Origin: Rosa chinensis
Taxonomy: Eukaryota; Streptophyta; Magnoliopsida; Rosales; Rosaceae
Assembly (NCBI RefSeq): GCF_002994745.2
Contig: NC_037091.1
Coordinates: 8,208,001-8,272,000, forward strand
Length of the DNA stretch: 64,000 bases
Direction: 5' to 3'
Below the pieces are notes generated by a model. It did not search any database. It saw nothing but the letters and a program-made list of their open reading frames with translations, and was not told the DNA's origin. Positions 1 through 9,600 of the stretch are shown here, piece by piece. Numbering within the stretch: position 1 is the stretch's first letter; every line of letters starts with the position of its first letter. Position numbers and translations under genes: made by a program.

Positions 1-459
1 AGGTATGGATCATCGGCGCAAGAGATGAGCTGGTGCTATGGAGCTCCGGCGGTCAAAGCCTCGATCGTCGGCGCCGGTTCTAGGGCTGGGTCGAAGGACG
101 ACTCTGTCGCCGGCACCTCTCTCTCTCTCTCTGGCACGAAGCCGTCACCGGTTGCTTGGACCTCGCCTTCGACTGGTCCCGGCAGCAGGAAGCGGAGACC
201 GGTCATCCCTCTCCGATCTGCACTTTCTCTCTCATCCCTCTTCGAGGTGGCTGGGAGCCGGCCCACACAGATGGAAGGTGTGGCGGTTGATGTGATGGTG
301 GAGGTGGCGGCCGGGCTGCTGGTAGACGGGAAATTGGTGGAGGATAACAACAATTTGATGCCCAGAGCTTTTCTCTAGGTGCCCAAACTATTTTTTTTTT
401 TTTATAGATAAAATGGGGCAGAAGACCAAAATGAAAGAAAAATGAAAAAAAAAAAAAAA
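1..459. other. Unassigned GC-rich segment at window edge
   Basis: The first 380 bases are GC-rich and open on both strands (25-378 plus, 36-353 minus), which is what GC-rich low-complexity sequence does by chance. A short CT run lies near 120-140 and A/T homopolymers follow near 390-465. I recognise no protein domain on either strand. It could be the end of an exon or of a transposon that starts outside the window. Confidence 0.3.
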
Positions 460-960
460 AAAAGGTTCTATTGGGGCAATAGACGTTTTGAATTGATGTA
501 ATCTCTTTGTTTTTTTTCCTATAATCAAAGTTTTATTTGTCTAAATTTAAAGAGATTAGTTCTCATTCCAGCAACTAAAAGTCTTATTGGGGGATAGTAG
601 ACGTCTATTGGGGGGCAATACATGGCTGATAAACGTCTATTGGGGGCAATAGACGTTTTGAATTGATGGACTCTCCTCATTTTTTTTCTTTAATCAAAGT
701 TTTATTTGTCTAAATTGAGGGAGATTAGTTCTTATTCTGGCAATTGAAAGTCTTATTGAGGGGCATTAGACGGCTATTGGGGGGCAATACACGGCTGATA
801 GACATCTATTGGGGGGCAGTAGACGTCTATTGGGGGGCAATAGACTATTGGAGGCAATAGACATCTATTGGGGGCCAATATACATCTACTGGGGGCAATA
901 GACCTCTATTGCCCATCCATTGGGGAGCAATAGACGTTTATTGGGGTAATAAACATGTCC
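460..960. repeat. Tandem/direct repeats with palindromic CTATTGGGGGCAATAG core
   Basis: Two related units of about 165 bases begin near 466 and 632. Each opens with an ATTGGGGCAATAGACG-type block, then an AATTGATG...TCAAAGTTTTATTTGTCTAAATT block, then AAAGTCTTATTG. From about 765 to 945 the sequence decays into many short copies of CTATTGGGGGGCAATAGAC. The core is an imperfect palindrome (CTATTG...CAATAG). Confidence 0.75.
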
Positions 961-969
961 GGCAACCTA

Positions 970-1032
970 TGACCGGAATCCGGCAGCAGGTGACCGGAAT
1001 CCGGCAGCAGGTGACCAGAATCCGGCGGCCGG
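970..1032. repeat. 21-bp minisatellite, three copies
   Basis: Three consecutive 21-base units start at 970, 991 and 1012, each beginning TGACC[GA]GAATCCGGC. The first two are identical; the third has a few substitutions. A degenerate partial copy may follow. Confidence 0.85.
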
Positions 1033-1484
1033 TGATGGGCTCCGGCGAAGTCTCTTATGGTTTCTCTCTTAGGGTTTAGGGTTTCTCTCTCTCTCTCTAA
1101 GTAACAAAAGGGTGAGGGGTAAAATGGTATTAAAAAAAAAAATCTTAATGGGGTATTAGAGAAGACTCCCTTAGAGTGTATTGGGTAAGAGAGAATTAAA
1201 AAAACTTAATGAAGTAAGTGGGAAAAAAATCCCTAGAAATTGGGTAAATGGACAAAACCCCTTTTAAGAATCCCTATCCCATGACGTCGTTTTGTATCCC
1301 TTTCAATTTTTAAAAATTTATTTGTCTTCCCACCACTCATATTTCTCTTCCATGCACGTACAAATATGCACTTATATGTAATTAATTAACTCTTAATCTT
1401 TTGCCTTTTCTTGGTTCTACTTCTCACGTACCATAATACTGGGTTGACCATAAAAGTCCAAAACATGTCAAAAAAAGAACGTTT
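1033..1484. other. Intergenic, no gene seen
   Basis: Contains a CT run near 1085-1098 and A-rich tracts, then ordinary AT-rich sequence. No coding region or transposon end was recognised. Confidence 0.4.
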
Positions 1485-1719
1485 TAATAAAGATAAGCTA
1501 ATTCATAATATTCAATGTGAGTACACTGGATGCTTTACATAACAAGAACATTATTATACGTACTCGATCTCTAGTAGGCTAGCTAGGTACAACATGCAGG
1601 AAATGAAGCATAGTCTGCTGTACGTAACTGATCCGTAGAACAGTGACAAAATAAGGCAGAGATATAGCAGCTCTTATTTTCACATAAATATCATGACACT
1701 AGAAAACTAATGATGCGTA
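1485..1719 (-). other. Conserved 3' flank of proline-rich gene 1
   Basis: This stretch, downstream of the stop codon, closely resembles the sequence after genes 2 (7975-8197) and 3 (15305-15541) and more weakly gene 4 (about 18880-19170). Shared landmarks are TTCATAATATTCAA, GAGTACACTGGATGC, TAGTAGGCTAGCTAG and CAGCTCTTATTTT (plus strand). It probably contains the 3' UTR and shows that the duplication unit was larger than the reading frame. Confidence 0.7.
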
Positions 1720-2889
1720 TCAGTAGGGAGATGGAGGTTTGTGAGGTGGTTTTTGAGGGGCAGTTGGAGGCTTCTTTGCAACAGTACTAGGAGGCTTTAA
1801 TTTCCGGGGTGGCTTGTGTGGTGATTCTTTGGCATCCTTCTCTGCATTGTCTCCAAGGTGACGATCATGATGTGGTGGCTTCTCTCCTTTACCCTTTGGT
1901 GGCTTGTGTTCTGGGAATGGCTTATGTTCTTCATTTTTGTTAAGTGGGGTTGGTGGCTTGTGTTTTGGGGGTGGCTTCTTTCCTTCAGGAGACTTACCAT
2001 CTAACTCAGTGGAAGAGGACTCTAGCAAACGGCGTCCGGTGTTTTGTTCATGAGGTGGTTTGTGGTTTGGTGGTGGCTTCTCACCCTTGTGAGGTTCATT
2101 ACCCGGATGTCCTGGTTTGTGCTCTGGTGGGGGCTTCTCTCCCTTATGAGGCTCATTGTGTTGTTGTGGTGGCTTCTCTCCCTTGGAAGGTTTTCCATCA
2201 GTCTCTAACAAGCGGTGTTCATGAGGTGGCTTGTGCTTTTGTGGCGGCTTCTCTCCCTTATGAGGTCCATTGTGCTCTTGCGGTGGCTTCTCTCCCTTGG
2301 ATGGTTTGCCATCCAACTCTAACAACTGGTGTTCATGAGGTGGTTTGTGCTTCGGTGGCGACTTCTCTCCCTTGTGAGGCTCATTGTGCTCTTGTCGTGG
2401 CTTCTCTCCCTTGGAAGGTTTGCCATCCACCTCCAACAATTGGTGTTCATGTGGTGGCTTATGCTTTGGTGGTGACTTTTCTCCCTTGTGATGCTCATTG
2501 TGCTCTTGCGGCGGCTTCTCTCCCTTGGACGGTTTGTCGTCAGTTTCTAACAAACGGTGCTCATGAGGTGGCTTGTGCTCCGGTGGTGGCTTCTCTCCCT
2601 TACCCTTTGGAGGTTGATCACGAGGGGTTGATGGCTTGTGCTCAGGGAGTGGCTCTTGATTGCTTAATGTCGTTGGAGGCTTATGTTTGGGGGGTTGTGG
2701 TGACTTCTGAAGATGAGAGACTTCCACCATGGGAGGCTTGTGGATGGGTGGTTTGTGGTGGTCTGCGGGATGGGTAGGAGGCTTGTGAATCGGTGGTTTG
2801 TGGTGATCATCGTGCTGATCAGCAAGAGAGGGAGTGGTAGTGAAAACCACCACTCCAAGAAGAAACAGAAGGAAATAGTTGGAAGGCAT
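1720..2889 (-). CDS. Secreted Pro/His/Lys-rich repeat protein, copy 1 (389 aa)
   Basis: Predicted extracellular protein, probably a cell-wall proline-rich protein; no enzymatic domain is visible. Residues 1-23 form a signal peptide with a hydrophobic core and a Ser-Leu-Ala site before Asp24. Residues 24-110 are rich in HKPP and PPKHKPP motifs. Four units of 38 residues start with HRLLE/HQLLE at 111, 149, 187 and 225; each continues with DGKPSKGEKPP, a His/Asn/Glu stretch and HKPPHE. A variant unit with GRRLLESSS lies at 285-293. The C-terminal part is KPP-rich and ends HKPPSPY. There are no introns and no cysteines. The start is fixed by the signal peptide and a TATA box 44 bases upstream. 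It is the first of four minus-strand paralogues with shared flanks. The KPP motifs fit plant PRPs, but the LLE units are not from a family I can name. It could instead be a precursor cut at the R-x-L-x motifs. Confidence 0.88.
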   Translation of the reverse strand: MPSNYFLLFLLGVVVFTTTPSLADQHDDHHKPPIHKPPTHPADHHKPPIHKPPMVEVSHLQKSPQPPKHKPPTTLSNQEPLPEHKPSTPRDQPPKGKGEKPPPEHKPPHEHRLLETDDKPSKGEKPPQEHNEHHKGEKSPPKHKPPHEHQLLEVDGKPSKGEKPRQEHNEPHKGEKSPPKHKPPHEHQLLELDGKPSKGEKPPQEHNGPHKGEKPPQKHKPPHEHRLLETDGKPSKGEKPPQQHNEPHKGEKPPPEHKPGHPGNEPHKGEKPPPNHKPPHEQNTGRRLLESSSTELDGKSPEGKKPPPKHKPPTPLNKNEEHKPFPEHKPPKGKGEKPPHHDRHLGDNAEKDAKESPHKPPRKLKPPSTVAKKPPTAPQKPPHKPPSPY

Positions 2890-2932
2890 TGTGTATGTTT
2901 TGGGATGGTTTTGAAACTAGCGGGGGACTGGC

Positions 2933-2941
2933 AATTTATAG
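2933..2941 (-). promoter_or_regulatory. TATA box of gene 1
   Basis: The minus strand reads CTATAAATT here, 44 bases upstream of the ATG at 2889. The other three paralogues have CTATAAA at an equivalent position. If transcription starts about 25-30 bases after the TATA box, the leader is very short, about 15-20 bases. Confidence 0.7.
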
Positions 2942-3330
2942 TGATGGGTAACTCTCACAAATGTTGTCACGAGTGATGTCATTATGTATATCTTTACAAT
3001 TTGCGAATGGCAATGGGTCCTATATATGTGTTGATTGGGTTGAAAAGTTTGACAATTTTGGTGTTCATACAACGTGGAACATAAATGAAGTTTGCACGAT
3101 GGGTGTGTTCACAACTCACATGCTTAATCTGTGGCATATACACTCACTCTTCTCATAAATAATAGAACCGTTCTCTTTATTTGATCCCATATATGTAGCC
3201 TAGCTTTACAGGCCACCACTACCTTTCCCACTTAGGTGACCAAAAACATGAATTAAAGTGATTAAATTGACATACAAGACGTACGTAAATAGTCGCTGTT
3301 TATTAATTAAGGCAATTATGCAGGACGACT
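2942..3330 (-). promoter_or_regulatory. Conserved upstream region of gene 1
   Basis: It contains the block GTCACGAGTGATGTCATT (plus strand, about 2966-2983), also present upstream of genes 2 and 3. Next come an AATGGCAATGG block, GTTGAAAAG[TC][TC]TGACAAT and GTGTTCATACAACG. The last two repeat at gene 2, and similarity to gene 3 continues to about 3330 (CCCACT...GGACCAAAAACAT, GACGTACGTAAAT). TTGAC is a W-box-type core and TGATGTCA has a bZIP-like half-site; both functional readings are inference. Confidence 0.5.
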
Positions 3331-4019
3331 CTTTAGTCAGGTAGTCGGACACTCGGACCAATCGTTTAATTTATTTTGTAAGAAGTAATAGTAACTTATG
3401 ATTCTAATAAATGAAATTAGTACTAACTACGAGACATTATCGGCCCATTGTTCTTGATTAACTGAAGAAATTCAACAATAAGATTTCATTATACAATACA
3501 ACAATATTCAATAAGTTTCTGAAATCTATTGTCCTACTTCTAAAGGTTTGACCTAGAAACACCGATACATTTAACTAGAGATTTGGTGAGTGTCGATTAT
3601 GCACGGTACGTGTGGTGGGGTGTGTGCAAGAATATGAGGATTTGTACTTGGGTTATGTGGTTGTGTTTTAGATTCTTTGAAGTTTTTGACATATTCCGTG
3701 ACCATTTGCACGACTTCCATATAATATCTGATTTTGCGTTTCACTATTTGCATGCACTTAATTCGTTAATCTTGCATAGTTTTGCCGAATTTTCGGTGGT
3801 TTATTGCCTCTACTTTACTTTTGATCCTTTACCAAATTGTGGAGAAAGGTATGAAGTCGACTGACACCAGATCCTAGACACGTGGGAAAAGATAGTGAAT
3901 TCCCTGCCGACATTGCTGTAAAGAGGTATAAGAAGAATACTTGTATACATTTGATCCGTTGAATGTATTTTGGTTTTCTTTTTCTTTTCTTCCTTTAAAA
4001 GAAATAATATTTCATTCAT
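3331..4019. other. Intergenic, no gene seen
   Basis: AT-rich sequence. An open frame of 93 codons (3583-3864, plus) has no recognisable motif and looks like chance. Confidence 0.4.
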
Positions 4020-4028
4020 TAAACTATA

Positions 4029-5031
4029 GAGAAATTTTAAATACACACCCCATTCTCAATACACCACTCATTTAATTTACCATTATAATATTTTACTAAA
4101 TACACAACCCAAAGTACCTAAAATACCCTTAATCTCGAAAATCATAAAATATTATATTATTTGACCATATTAAGGCTACTATTTAGTATGATTAGTATAG
4201 GTTGACGTTTTGTAAATGGCCATATTGATTACTTGTGTTAAATATTAGGAAAATCCTTAAAGATATATTACTGTTCCTTTCAAATATTTAAAGATGAGAA
4301 TAATAAACAAGGTGAAGAACACACACCTCAACAGTACGTGTGTTTGGATGAAGGAAAAAGAGATGATATTTAAAATGAAAATAAGCAGTTCATAACTTCT
4401 TAACATGAATTATCTCATTTGACATTCTATACTTGGAAATTATGAATTTCTTTATGGAAAGAAATGAATGAATTGATTGTCCGAATTCTTCACTTCAATT
4501 TCCATCAAAATATGTATCATTTCAAATTTCCTTACAAAAATTTACTTTTCTTACTTTATTAGTTTCCAAAACAAGGTCATTTTTGTTTTCAATATTTTAA
4601 CTTGTTTTAAATCTCCTTAATTTATTACACATTTCAAATTTTGAATAAATACAACCAAACAATGGAAATTGCAATTTATGGAAATTCTAATGATGGAGTG
4701 GCAGATTCCATCGTTTTAAAATTTCTCAACAATTTATAATTATTTCATCCAAACACAACATAATTGAAGAGAAGATTGTTGAGCGAGGTCTTAAGAATCC
4801 ATGTCAATGGTCGAAATTGATATGTTAAAGTGTGGAGAAGAAATATGTATTACAGCGTCTAGGGTTTAGAAGAAGAGACGTAAAAAAGAATATAGGCGTG
4901 ATTCAATTTTTTTTTCTTCTAATATATAGATGTCCATTTTGGACATTTAATCTACCTATAAAATTTGATTTAAAATATAAAATAATAGGGATGTGTATTA
5001 AGTAATTAGGGGTGTGTATTTAAAATTTCTC
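4029..5031. mobile_element. Non-autonomous MULE-like element with 9-bp TSD
   Basis: The ends are perfect terminal inverted repeats of 23 bases: GAGAAATTTTAAATAC... at 4029-4051 and its reverse complement at 5009-5031. They are flanked by an identical 9-base duplication, TAAACTATA, at 4020-4028 and 5032-5040. A 9-base duplication is typical of Mutator-like elements. The 1003-base interior has no coding capacity. A smaller inverted-repeat element (4339-4757) is nested inside. Confidence 0.85.
4339..4757. mobile_element. Nested MITE
   Basis: Terminal inverted repeats of 14 bases, TGTGTTTGGATGAA at 4339-4352 and TTCATCCAAACACA at 4744-4757, bound an AT-rich non-coding interior. The target duplication was not resolved, so the superfamily is unknown. 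Confidence 0.6.
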
Positions 5032-5040
5032 TAAACTATA

Positions 5041-5311
5041 AGTGCAAAATGACTCCAATTAGAGAAGATGAATTACTCATATGCCCATAATAGAACTAGC
5101 GGTTCTGATCATTATGACCCAATGAGACTCAATCTCTAACCATCTTAATCACCCTTAAGACGACTACTGATAGAAAACCAAACCCAAAAGTTATGGCAGG
5201 AGCCGCTTCGGATTTTACCTTGAAAATCGAGGTAGCCTTGTGGGGCCCACTTTAGAAATAATTCTACCAAAAATTCTGCAGAATTTCCCCTAAAAATTGA
5301 TTACCCAAACC
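5041..5311. other. Probable old retrotransposon sequence, interrupted by a hAT-like MITE
   Basis: The sequence around 5190-5300 (including AATTCTGCAGAATTTCCCC) and its apparent continuation after 5856 look like decayed LTR-retrotransposon sequence split by the element at 5312-5855. No reading frame survives, so the assignment is weak. Confidence 0.3.
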
Positions 5312-5855
5312 TAGGGATGGCAAAAATCCCCACCGGGACAGAGCTCCATTGGATACCCGCCTCTAATGGGGGGAGAATTCGGGGACAAATGGGGAATGGG
5401 GATGGTATTGTGATCTCTATCTCCAAACTCGCCCCAATAATATATACATATATTTAACTTATATATATATATTTTAATTTATTTTTTATAATATAAATCA
5501 CATATATATACATTTCCTACTTTAGTTTAATGACTACGCTTTTACTTTAATGGTGTTTTGATTTTTGCACTTACTGAATTATTATTTAGGAATTTAATTA
5601 TGTTTTAAATTTATTTGTTGCAGATTTTGATTTTAAAAAAGAAAATATGAGAAAAAAATATTTTATTTATTAAATTCTTATTGGGGACTTGGGACGGGTT
5701 TGGAGCCTTAGTCCCCAGTGGGAATGAGGATGGGGACGGGGAATCCCCAATATATTTTTATTGAGGATTGGGGCGGGGATGGAGGTAGAGAATGACCCTA
5801 GGGATGGGGATGGTATTGTGATCCCCATCCCCAACCCGCCCCATTGCCATCCCTA
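5312..5855. mobile_element. hAT-like MITE, GGGATGG ends
   Basis: The ends are TAGGGATGGCAA (5312-5323) and TTGCCATCCCTA (5844-5855), exact inverted repeats. Subterminal sequence is full of GGGGATGGGGA / TCCCCATCCCC motifs on both sides. The flanks ACCCAAAC (left) and ACCCTAAC (right) may be an 8-base duplication with one mismatch, as expected for hAT elements. Confidence 0.65.
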
Positions 5856-6049
5856 CCCTAACCTAACACTTCTAATAATCAAGTCCAACCTCAATCTTCC
5901 TGAGCATACCTGCTTCCCATAATGACAACCAATCTTTAACTAAAATTACATTGGATCACAACCCCTCAAATCTCAATCATAAACATACATATCACAACAA
6001 CATACAATCTTAATATACATATCTCAATTCATCAATCATAACGGTCACC

Positions 6050-6220
6050 CGTTCATCCCTTCTCTCCTGGTGTCACAACAACAACATCAGCCACTAATCC
6101 AGCCCCCTCTCCTGGTGCCTCAATAACAATATCAGCTACCAGTCCATCCTCTTTCTCCTGGTGCCACAAACTAAGATCAATAGTCCATCCCCTCTTTTCT
6201 AGTGTCTCAAACAACATCAT
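6050..6220. repeat. Short minisatellite with CTCCTGGTG units
   Basis: About three to four degenerate copies of a unit of roughly 57 bases, each with CC[TC]CT[CT][TC]CTGGTG, then ACAACA and ATCAGCCACTAATCCA-like blocks. The minus strand is open here (6053-6313), but the protein is only a product of the repeat. Confidence 0.6.
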
Positions 6221-7052
6221 ACATGCAACTAAAACAATTATTATCATCACAATATAAAATAACTCAATCAATAGACATAACATCCATAATTCAACAATAA
6301 ACTGATCCTTCATAAATCATAAGAAAAATTCAATCCAAAGAATTCATCTCAAATCACACTCCAGCTCAACTCTAAGATAATCATAAAAAAATCATAAGTT
6401 GCAACTAAAACACAAATCCAAAATATTTATCAAAAATCCAAAACCATAACAAATTATCATACTAAATTCAAATTCAGCAAAACCCAAAACTCGTATTTAA
6501 TGATTCATTGGAAATCCCAAAAATTATGAACTCACATGGGAATCATCTCAAACTTCGACAATTTTGTTAATTCAATATTTATAATGACCTAATGAAAAAT
6601 CATGACAATCCAATGGTCAGATTGTCATAAATTCATACCCAAACCCTTGAAACTTTGGAAATTCCTACCGCGTCCAAAGTTCTACGTATGCCAACCAAAT
6701 TATATCTATATATATATATATATATTCATATCATTGAGCTTTCCAAAACCAGCCAAAAACAGAAGCCCATAAGAGACGGCACGAACCGCCATTGCAACCA
6801 TAATTCAGAAGGGGCCGATATCTATATCAAAATCTTTACAACAACAAGACCATCATTATCTCTAGTTGTTTCGGTGAATTAATTTTTTGAGTACCACCTA
6901 CATCTCACCTTAATTATGTGGCAGTTATGGCAAAACATATGATATAATTCTCAATTATGTTAGGCTTTGTGTTATATCAACTGTCATATAAGGTGGGATG
7001 CATGTAATACCCAAAAAAAGTTGTTCATCTAGGACTACTTATTTTTCTAAGG
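6221..7052. other. Intergenic, no gene seen
   Basis: AT-rich sequence with a TATA microsatellite near 6705-6725. No convincing coding region. Confidence 0.4.
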
Positions 7053-7837
7053 CATAATGGCCAAAATACCCCCTAAACTTAGCAATAATTATCAATTTAC
7101 ACTCCCAACTTGTAATTGTGTAAATTAACACCTTGAACGTGGGAAAAACTGCCGATTTGCACCCTCTTAGTCAAATTCAATGTTTTCCACCCAAATATGA
7201 GGGATAATATGGTCAATTTATACTTATTTATTTGAATAATCAAAATAGATAAAATCTCATAGTACCATTTGGTGTAGTGGCATAGTCTTTCTTTTATAAG
7301 TGAGGTTGTGAGTTTGACTCACGAAAGACTGGTTGTAACATTTGAGTTGTTTATCTGAAAGAAAAAAATGTAAAGCAGTTCTTTAGAGAGACATTCATGA
7401 CCTTCTATCTACTTTTTTTATTTATATTTTTTACAATTCCATCTACTTATTTACTCAGTTATTCATGTCTTTTTTTTTTTTTTTTTTGCAAAATTATTCA
7501 TACATTTTATTATTTCAATAAGAAAAATTAAGTAGAGAAATAAAATTTCACACTAAACGTCAAAAGAAATAAATAAATAAGTAGATGGAAGGGCATGAAT
7601 CTCCCTCTAAAGAATTGTTATTTATTTATTTATTATTCAAAGAAATAAATATAAAATTACAATAAAAAATATAAAATGACCATATTAGCCCTCATGTTTG
7701 GATATAAAACGCTGAATTTGACTGAGGGTGCAAATTGGCAGTTTTCGCCAAATTTAGGAGATTAATTCTTGCAATTGTAAGTTGAGGGTGTAAATTGACC
7801 ATTATTGTCAAATTTAAGAGGTATTTTGGCAATAATG
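7053..7837. mobile_element. Foldback/MITE-like element with long inverted arms
   Basis: The arms 7053-7230 and about 7670-7837 are imperfect inverted repeats. The outer 18 bases match at 15 positions (CATAATGGCCAAAATACC versus CATTATTGCCAAAATACC). Inner matches include GCACCCTC...GTCAAATTCA against TGAATTTGACTGAGGGTGC. The superfamily was not settled because no clear duplication was found. A SINE-like repeat lies between the arms. Confidence 0.65.
7258..7372 (+). repeat. SINE-like dispersed repeat, copy A
   Basis: Shares ATTTGGT[GC]TAGT[GA]GCATAG, TATAAGTGA and TTGTGAGTTTGACT with 17772-17925. The last resembles a pol III B box (GGTTCGANTCC) and the first loosely an A box. No poly(A)-bounded insertion could be delimited, so the class is tentative. 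Confidence 0.4.
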
Positions 7838-7974
7838 ACCCCCGAATATGCAGAGGATTTCCAACCCTTTGGAATAGAAAAACGCGTACATGAGGTGATC
7901 TATATTAGTAATCTTCTCAACACTCATACCCATGTTTTTGTGTTTAGATTTTTTTTTCTTTCTGAAAAAGCAAA

Positions 7975-8197
7975 TAGAAGCTCATTCATAATATTCAAAG
8001 TGGGTACACTGCATGCATGCTTTATATAAGAAGAGCATAGTACGTACGTACTCCATCTCTACTTCTCTAGTAGGCTAGCTAGTACAACATGAAGTCGAGC
8101 AGAGTCTGCTATTACTGATCACAAGAAAGTAGAGACATAGAAGCTCTTATTTTTACATACATATCATGGAACTAGCCAACTAACGACGAACTGATGA
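7975..8197 (-). other. Conserved 3' flank of proline-rich gene 2
   Basis: Matches the 3' flanks of genes 1 and 3, including CTCATTCATAATATTCAA and TAGTAGGCTAGCTAG, and starts after AAAAAGCAAATA, as at gene 3. Probably the 3' UTR. Confidence 0.65.
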
Positions 8198-9322
8198 TCA
8201 ATAGGGAGATGGAGGTTTGTGAGGTGGCTTGTGAGGGGCAGTTGGAGGCTTCTTTGCAACAGTACTTGGAGGCTTTAATTTCCGAGGTGGCTTGTGTGGT
8301 GTGTCTCTGGCATCCTTCTCTGCATTCTCTCCAAGGTGACGGTCGTGATGTGGTGGCTTCTCTCCCTTACCCTTTGGTGGCTTGTGTTCCGGGAATGGCT
8401 TGTGATCATCATTTTTGTCGAGTGGGGTTGGCGGCTTGTGTTTTGGGGGTGGCTTCTTTCCTTTAGGAGACTTACCATCCAACTCAGTTGAGGAAGACTC
8501 TAGCAAACGGCGTCCAGTGTTTTGTTCGTGAGGTGGTTTGTGGTTTGGTGGTGGCTTCTCACCCTTATGAAGTTCATTAACTGGATGTCCTGGTTTGTGC
8601 TCTGGTGGTGGCTTATCTCCCTTACGAGGCTCATTGTGCTCTTGCGATGGCTTCTCTCCCTTGGAAGGTTTTCCATCCAACTCTAACAACTGGTGTTCAT
8701 GAGGTGGCTTATGCTTTGGTGGTGGCTTAACTTCCTTGTGAGGCTCACTGCGTTCTTGTGGCGGCTTCTCTCCCTTAGGTGGCTTACCATCCAACTCTGA
8801 GGAAGAAGACTCTAACAAACGACGTCCGACGTTTTGTTCATGGGGAGGTTTGTGCTCGTGACCCTTGTGAGGTTGCTCGCCTGGGTTTCCTTTGTGCTCC
8901 GGTGGTGGCTTTTCTCCCTTACGAGGCTCATTGTGCTCTCGTGGTGACATGTCTCCCTTAGAAGATTTTCCATCGGTCTCCAATAAGCGGTGATCATGAG
9001 GTGACTTGTGCTCCGGTGGTGGCTTCTCTCCCTTACCCTTTGGAGGTTGATCACGTGGGGTTGATGGCTTGTGCTCCGAGAGTGGCTCTTGCTTACTTAA
9101 TGTTGTTGGAGGCTTGTGTTTGGGGGGTTGTGGTGACTTCTGAAGATGAGAGACTTCCACCATGGGAGGTTTGTGGATGGGCGGTTTGTGGTTGTCTGAG
9201 GGATGGGTAGGAGGCTTTTGAATCGGTGGATTGTGGTGATCATCGCGGTGATCAGCAAGAGAAGGAGTGGTAGTGAAAACCGTCACTCCAAGAAGAAACA
9301 GAAGCAAGTAACTGGAAGGCAT
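8198..9322 (-). CDS. Secreted Pro/His/Lys-rich repeat protein, copy 2 (374 aa)
   Basis: Paralogue of copy 1. The frame is open upstream to 9418, but the start at 9322 (MPSSYLLLFLLG) is chosen because it aligns with the other copies and places the signal peptide, residues 1-23, at the N-terminus; the TATA box at 9369-9377 lies inside the longer reading. Mature protein: HKPP-rich N-terminal region, HRLLE unit at 111, first GRRLLESSS unit at 166-174, HQLLE unit at 210, second GRRLLESSS at 270-278, and the shared C-terminus (DRHLG, RKLKPPS, HKPPSPY). It has fewer plain HRLLE units than copies 1, 3 and 4 but two GRRLLESSS units, as in copy 3. No introns, no cysteine. Likely an extracellular structural protein; function unknown. 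Confidence 0.87.
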   Translation of the reverse strand: MPSSYLLLFLLGVTVFTTTPSLADHRDDHHNPPIQKPPTHPSDNHKPPIHKPPMVEVSHLQKSPQPPKHKPPTTLSKQEPLSEHKPSTPRDQPPKGKGEKPPPEHKSPHDHRLLETDGKSSKGDMSPREHNEPRKGEKPPPEHKGNPGEQPHKGHEHKPPHEQNVGRRLLESSSSELDGKPPKGEKPPQERSEPHKEVKPPPKHKPPHEHQLLELDGKPSKGEKPSQEHNEPRKGDKPPPEHKPGHPVNELHKGEKPPPNHKPPHEQNTGRRLLESSSTELDGKSPKGKKPPPKHKPPTPLDKNDDHKPFPEHKPPKGKGEKPPHHDRHLGENAEKDARDTPHKPPRKLKPPSTVAKKPPTAPHKPPHKPPSPY

Positions 9323-9368
9323 TATGTTTGTTTTGGGATGGTTTGGAAAAGTAAAACGAGTGAGTGGC

Positions 9369-9377
9369 ATTTTATAG
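9369..9377 (-). promoter_or_regulatory. TATA box of gene 2
   Basis: The minus strand reads CTATAAAAT, 47 bases upstream of the chosen ATG at 9322. It supports the shorter start. Confidence 0.7.
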
Positions 9378-9600
9378 TGATTGGTAACCCTTACAAATGG
9401 TGTCACGAGTGATGTCATTGGGTATATAGTTACAATTTACAAATGGCAATGGTTCCTCATGTCAAGTTGAAAAGTCTGACAATTGTGGTGTTCATACAAC
9501 GTTGGAGTTGCACGATGGGAGCGTTCACAACTCGCATGCATAATCAGTAGCGTATGGTACACTCACTCGTTATATTCCTTCTAATAGATAATAGAAGGAT
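9378..9600 (-). promoter_or_regulatory. Conserved upstream region of gene 2
   Basis: Carries the same blocks in the same order as gene 1: GTCACGAGTGATGTCATT (about 9402-9419), ACAATTTACAAATGGCAATGG, GTTGAAAAGTCTGACAAT, GTGTTCATACAACG and CACAACTCGCATGC (plus strand). Similarity fades after about 9600. Confidence 0.5.

Noticed and set aside
25..378. Protein gene at the left edge
   Set aside because: Both strands are open over the same GC-rich stretch and neither protein has a recognisable domain.
466..960. CRISPR-like array
   Set aside because: The repeats are palindromic and tandem with no unique equal-length spacers, and the window is from a plant.
9323..9418. N-terminal extension of gene 2 to the upstream ATG at 9418
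   Set aside because: It would include the TATA box and bury the signal peptide 32 residues inside; the other paralogues start at the equivalent of 9322.
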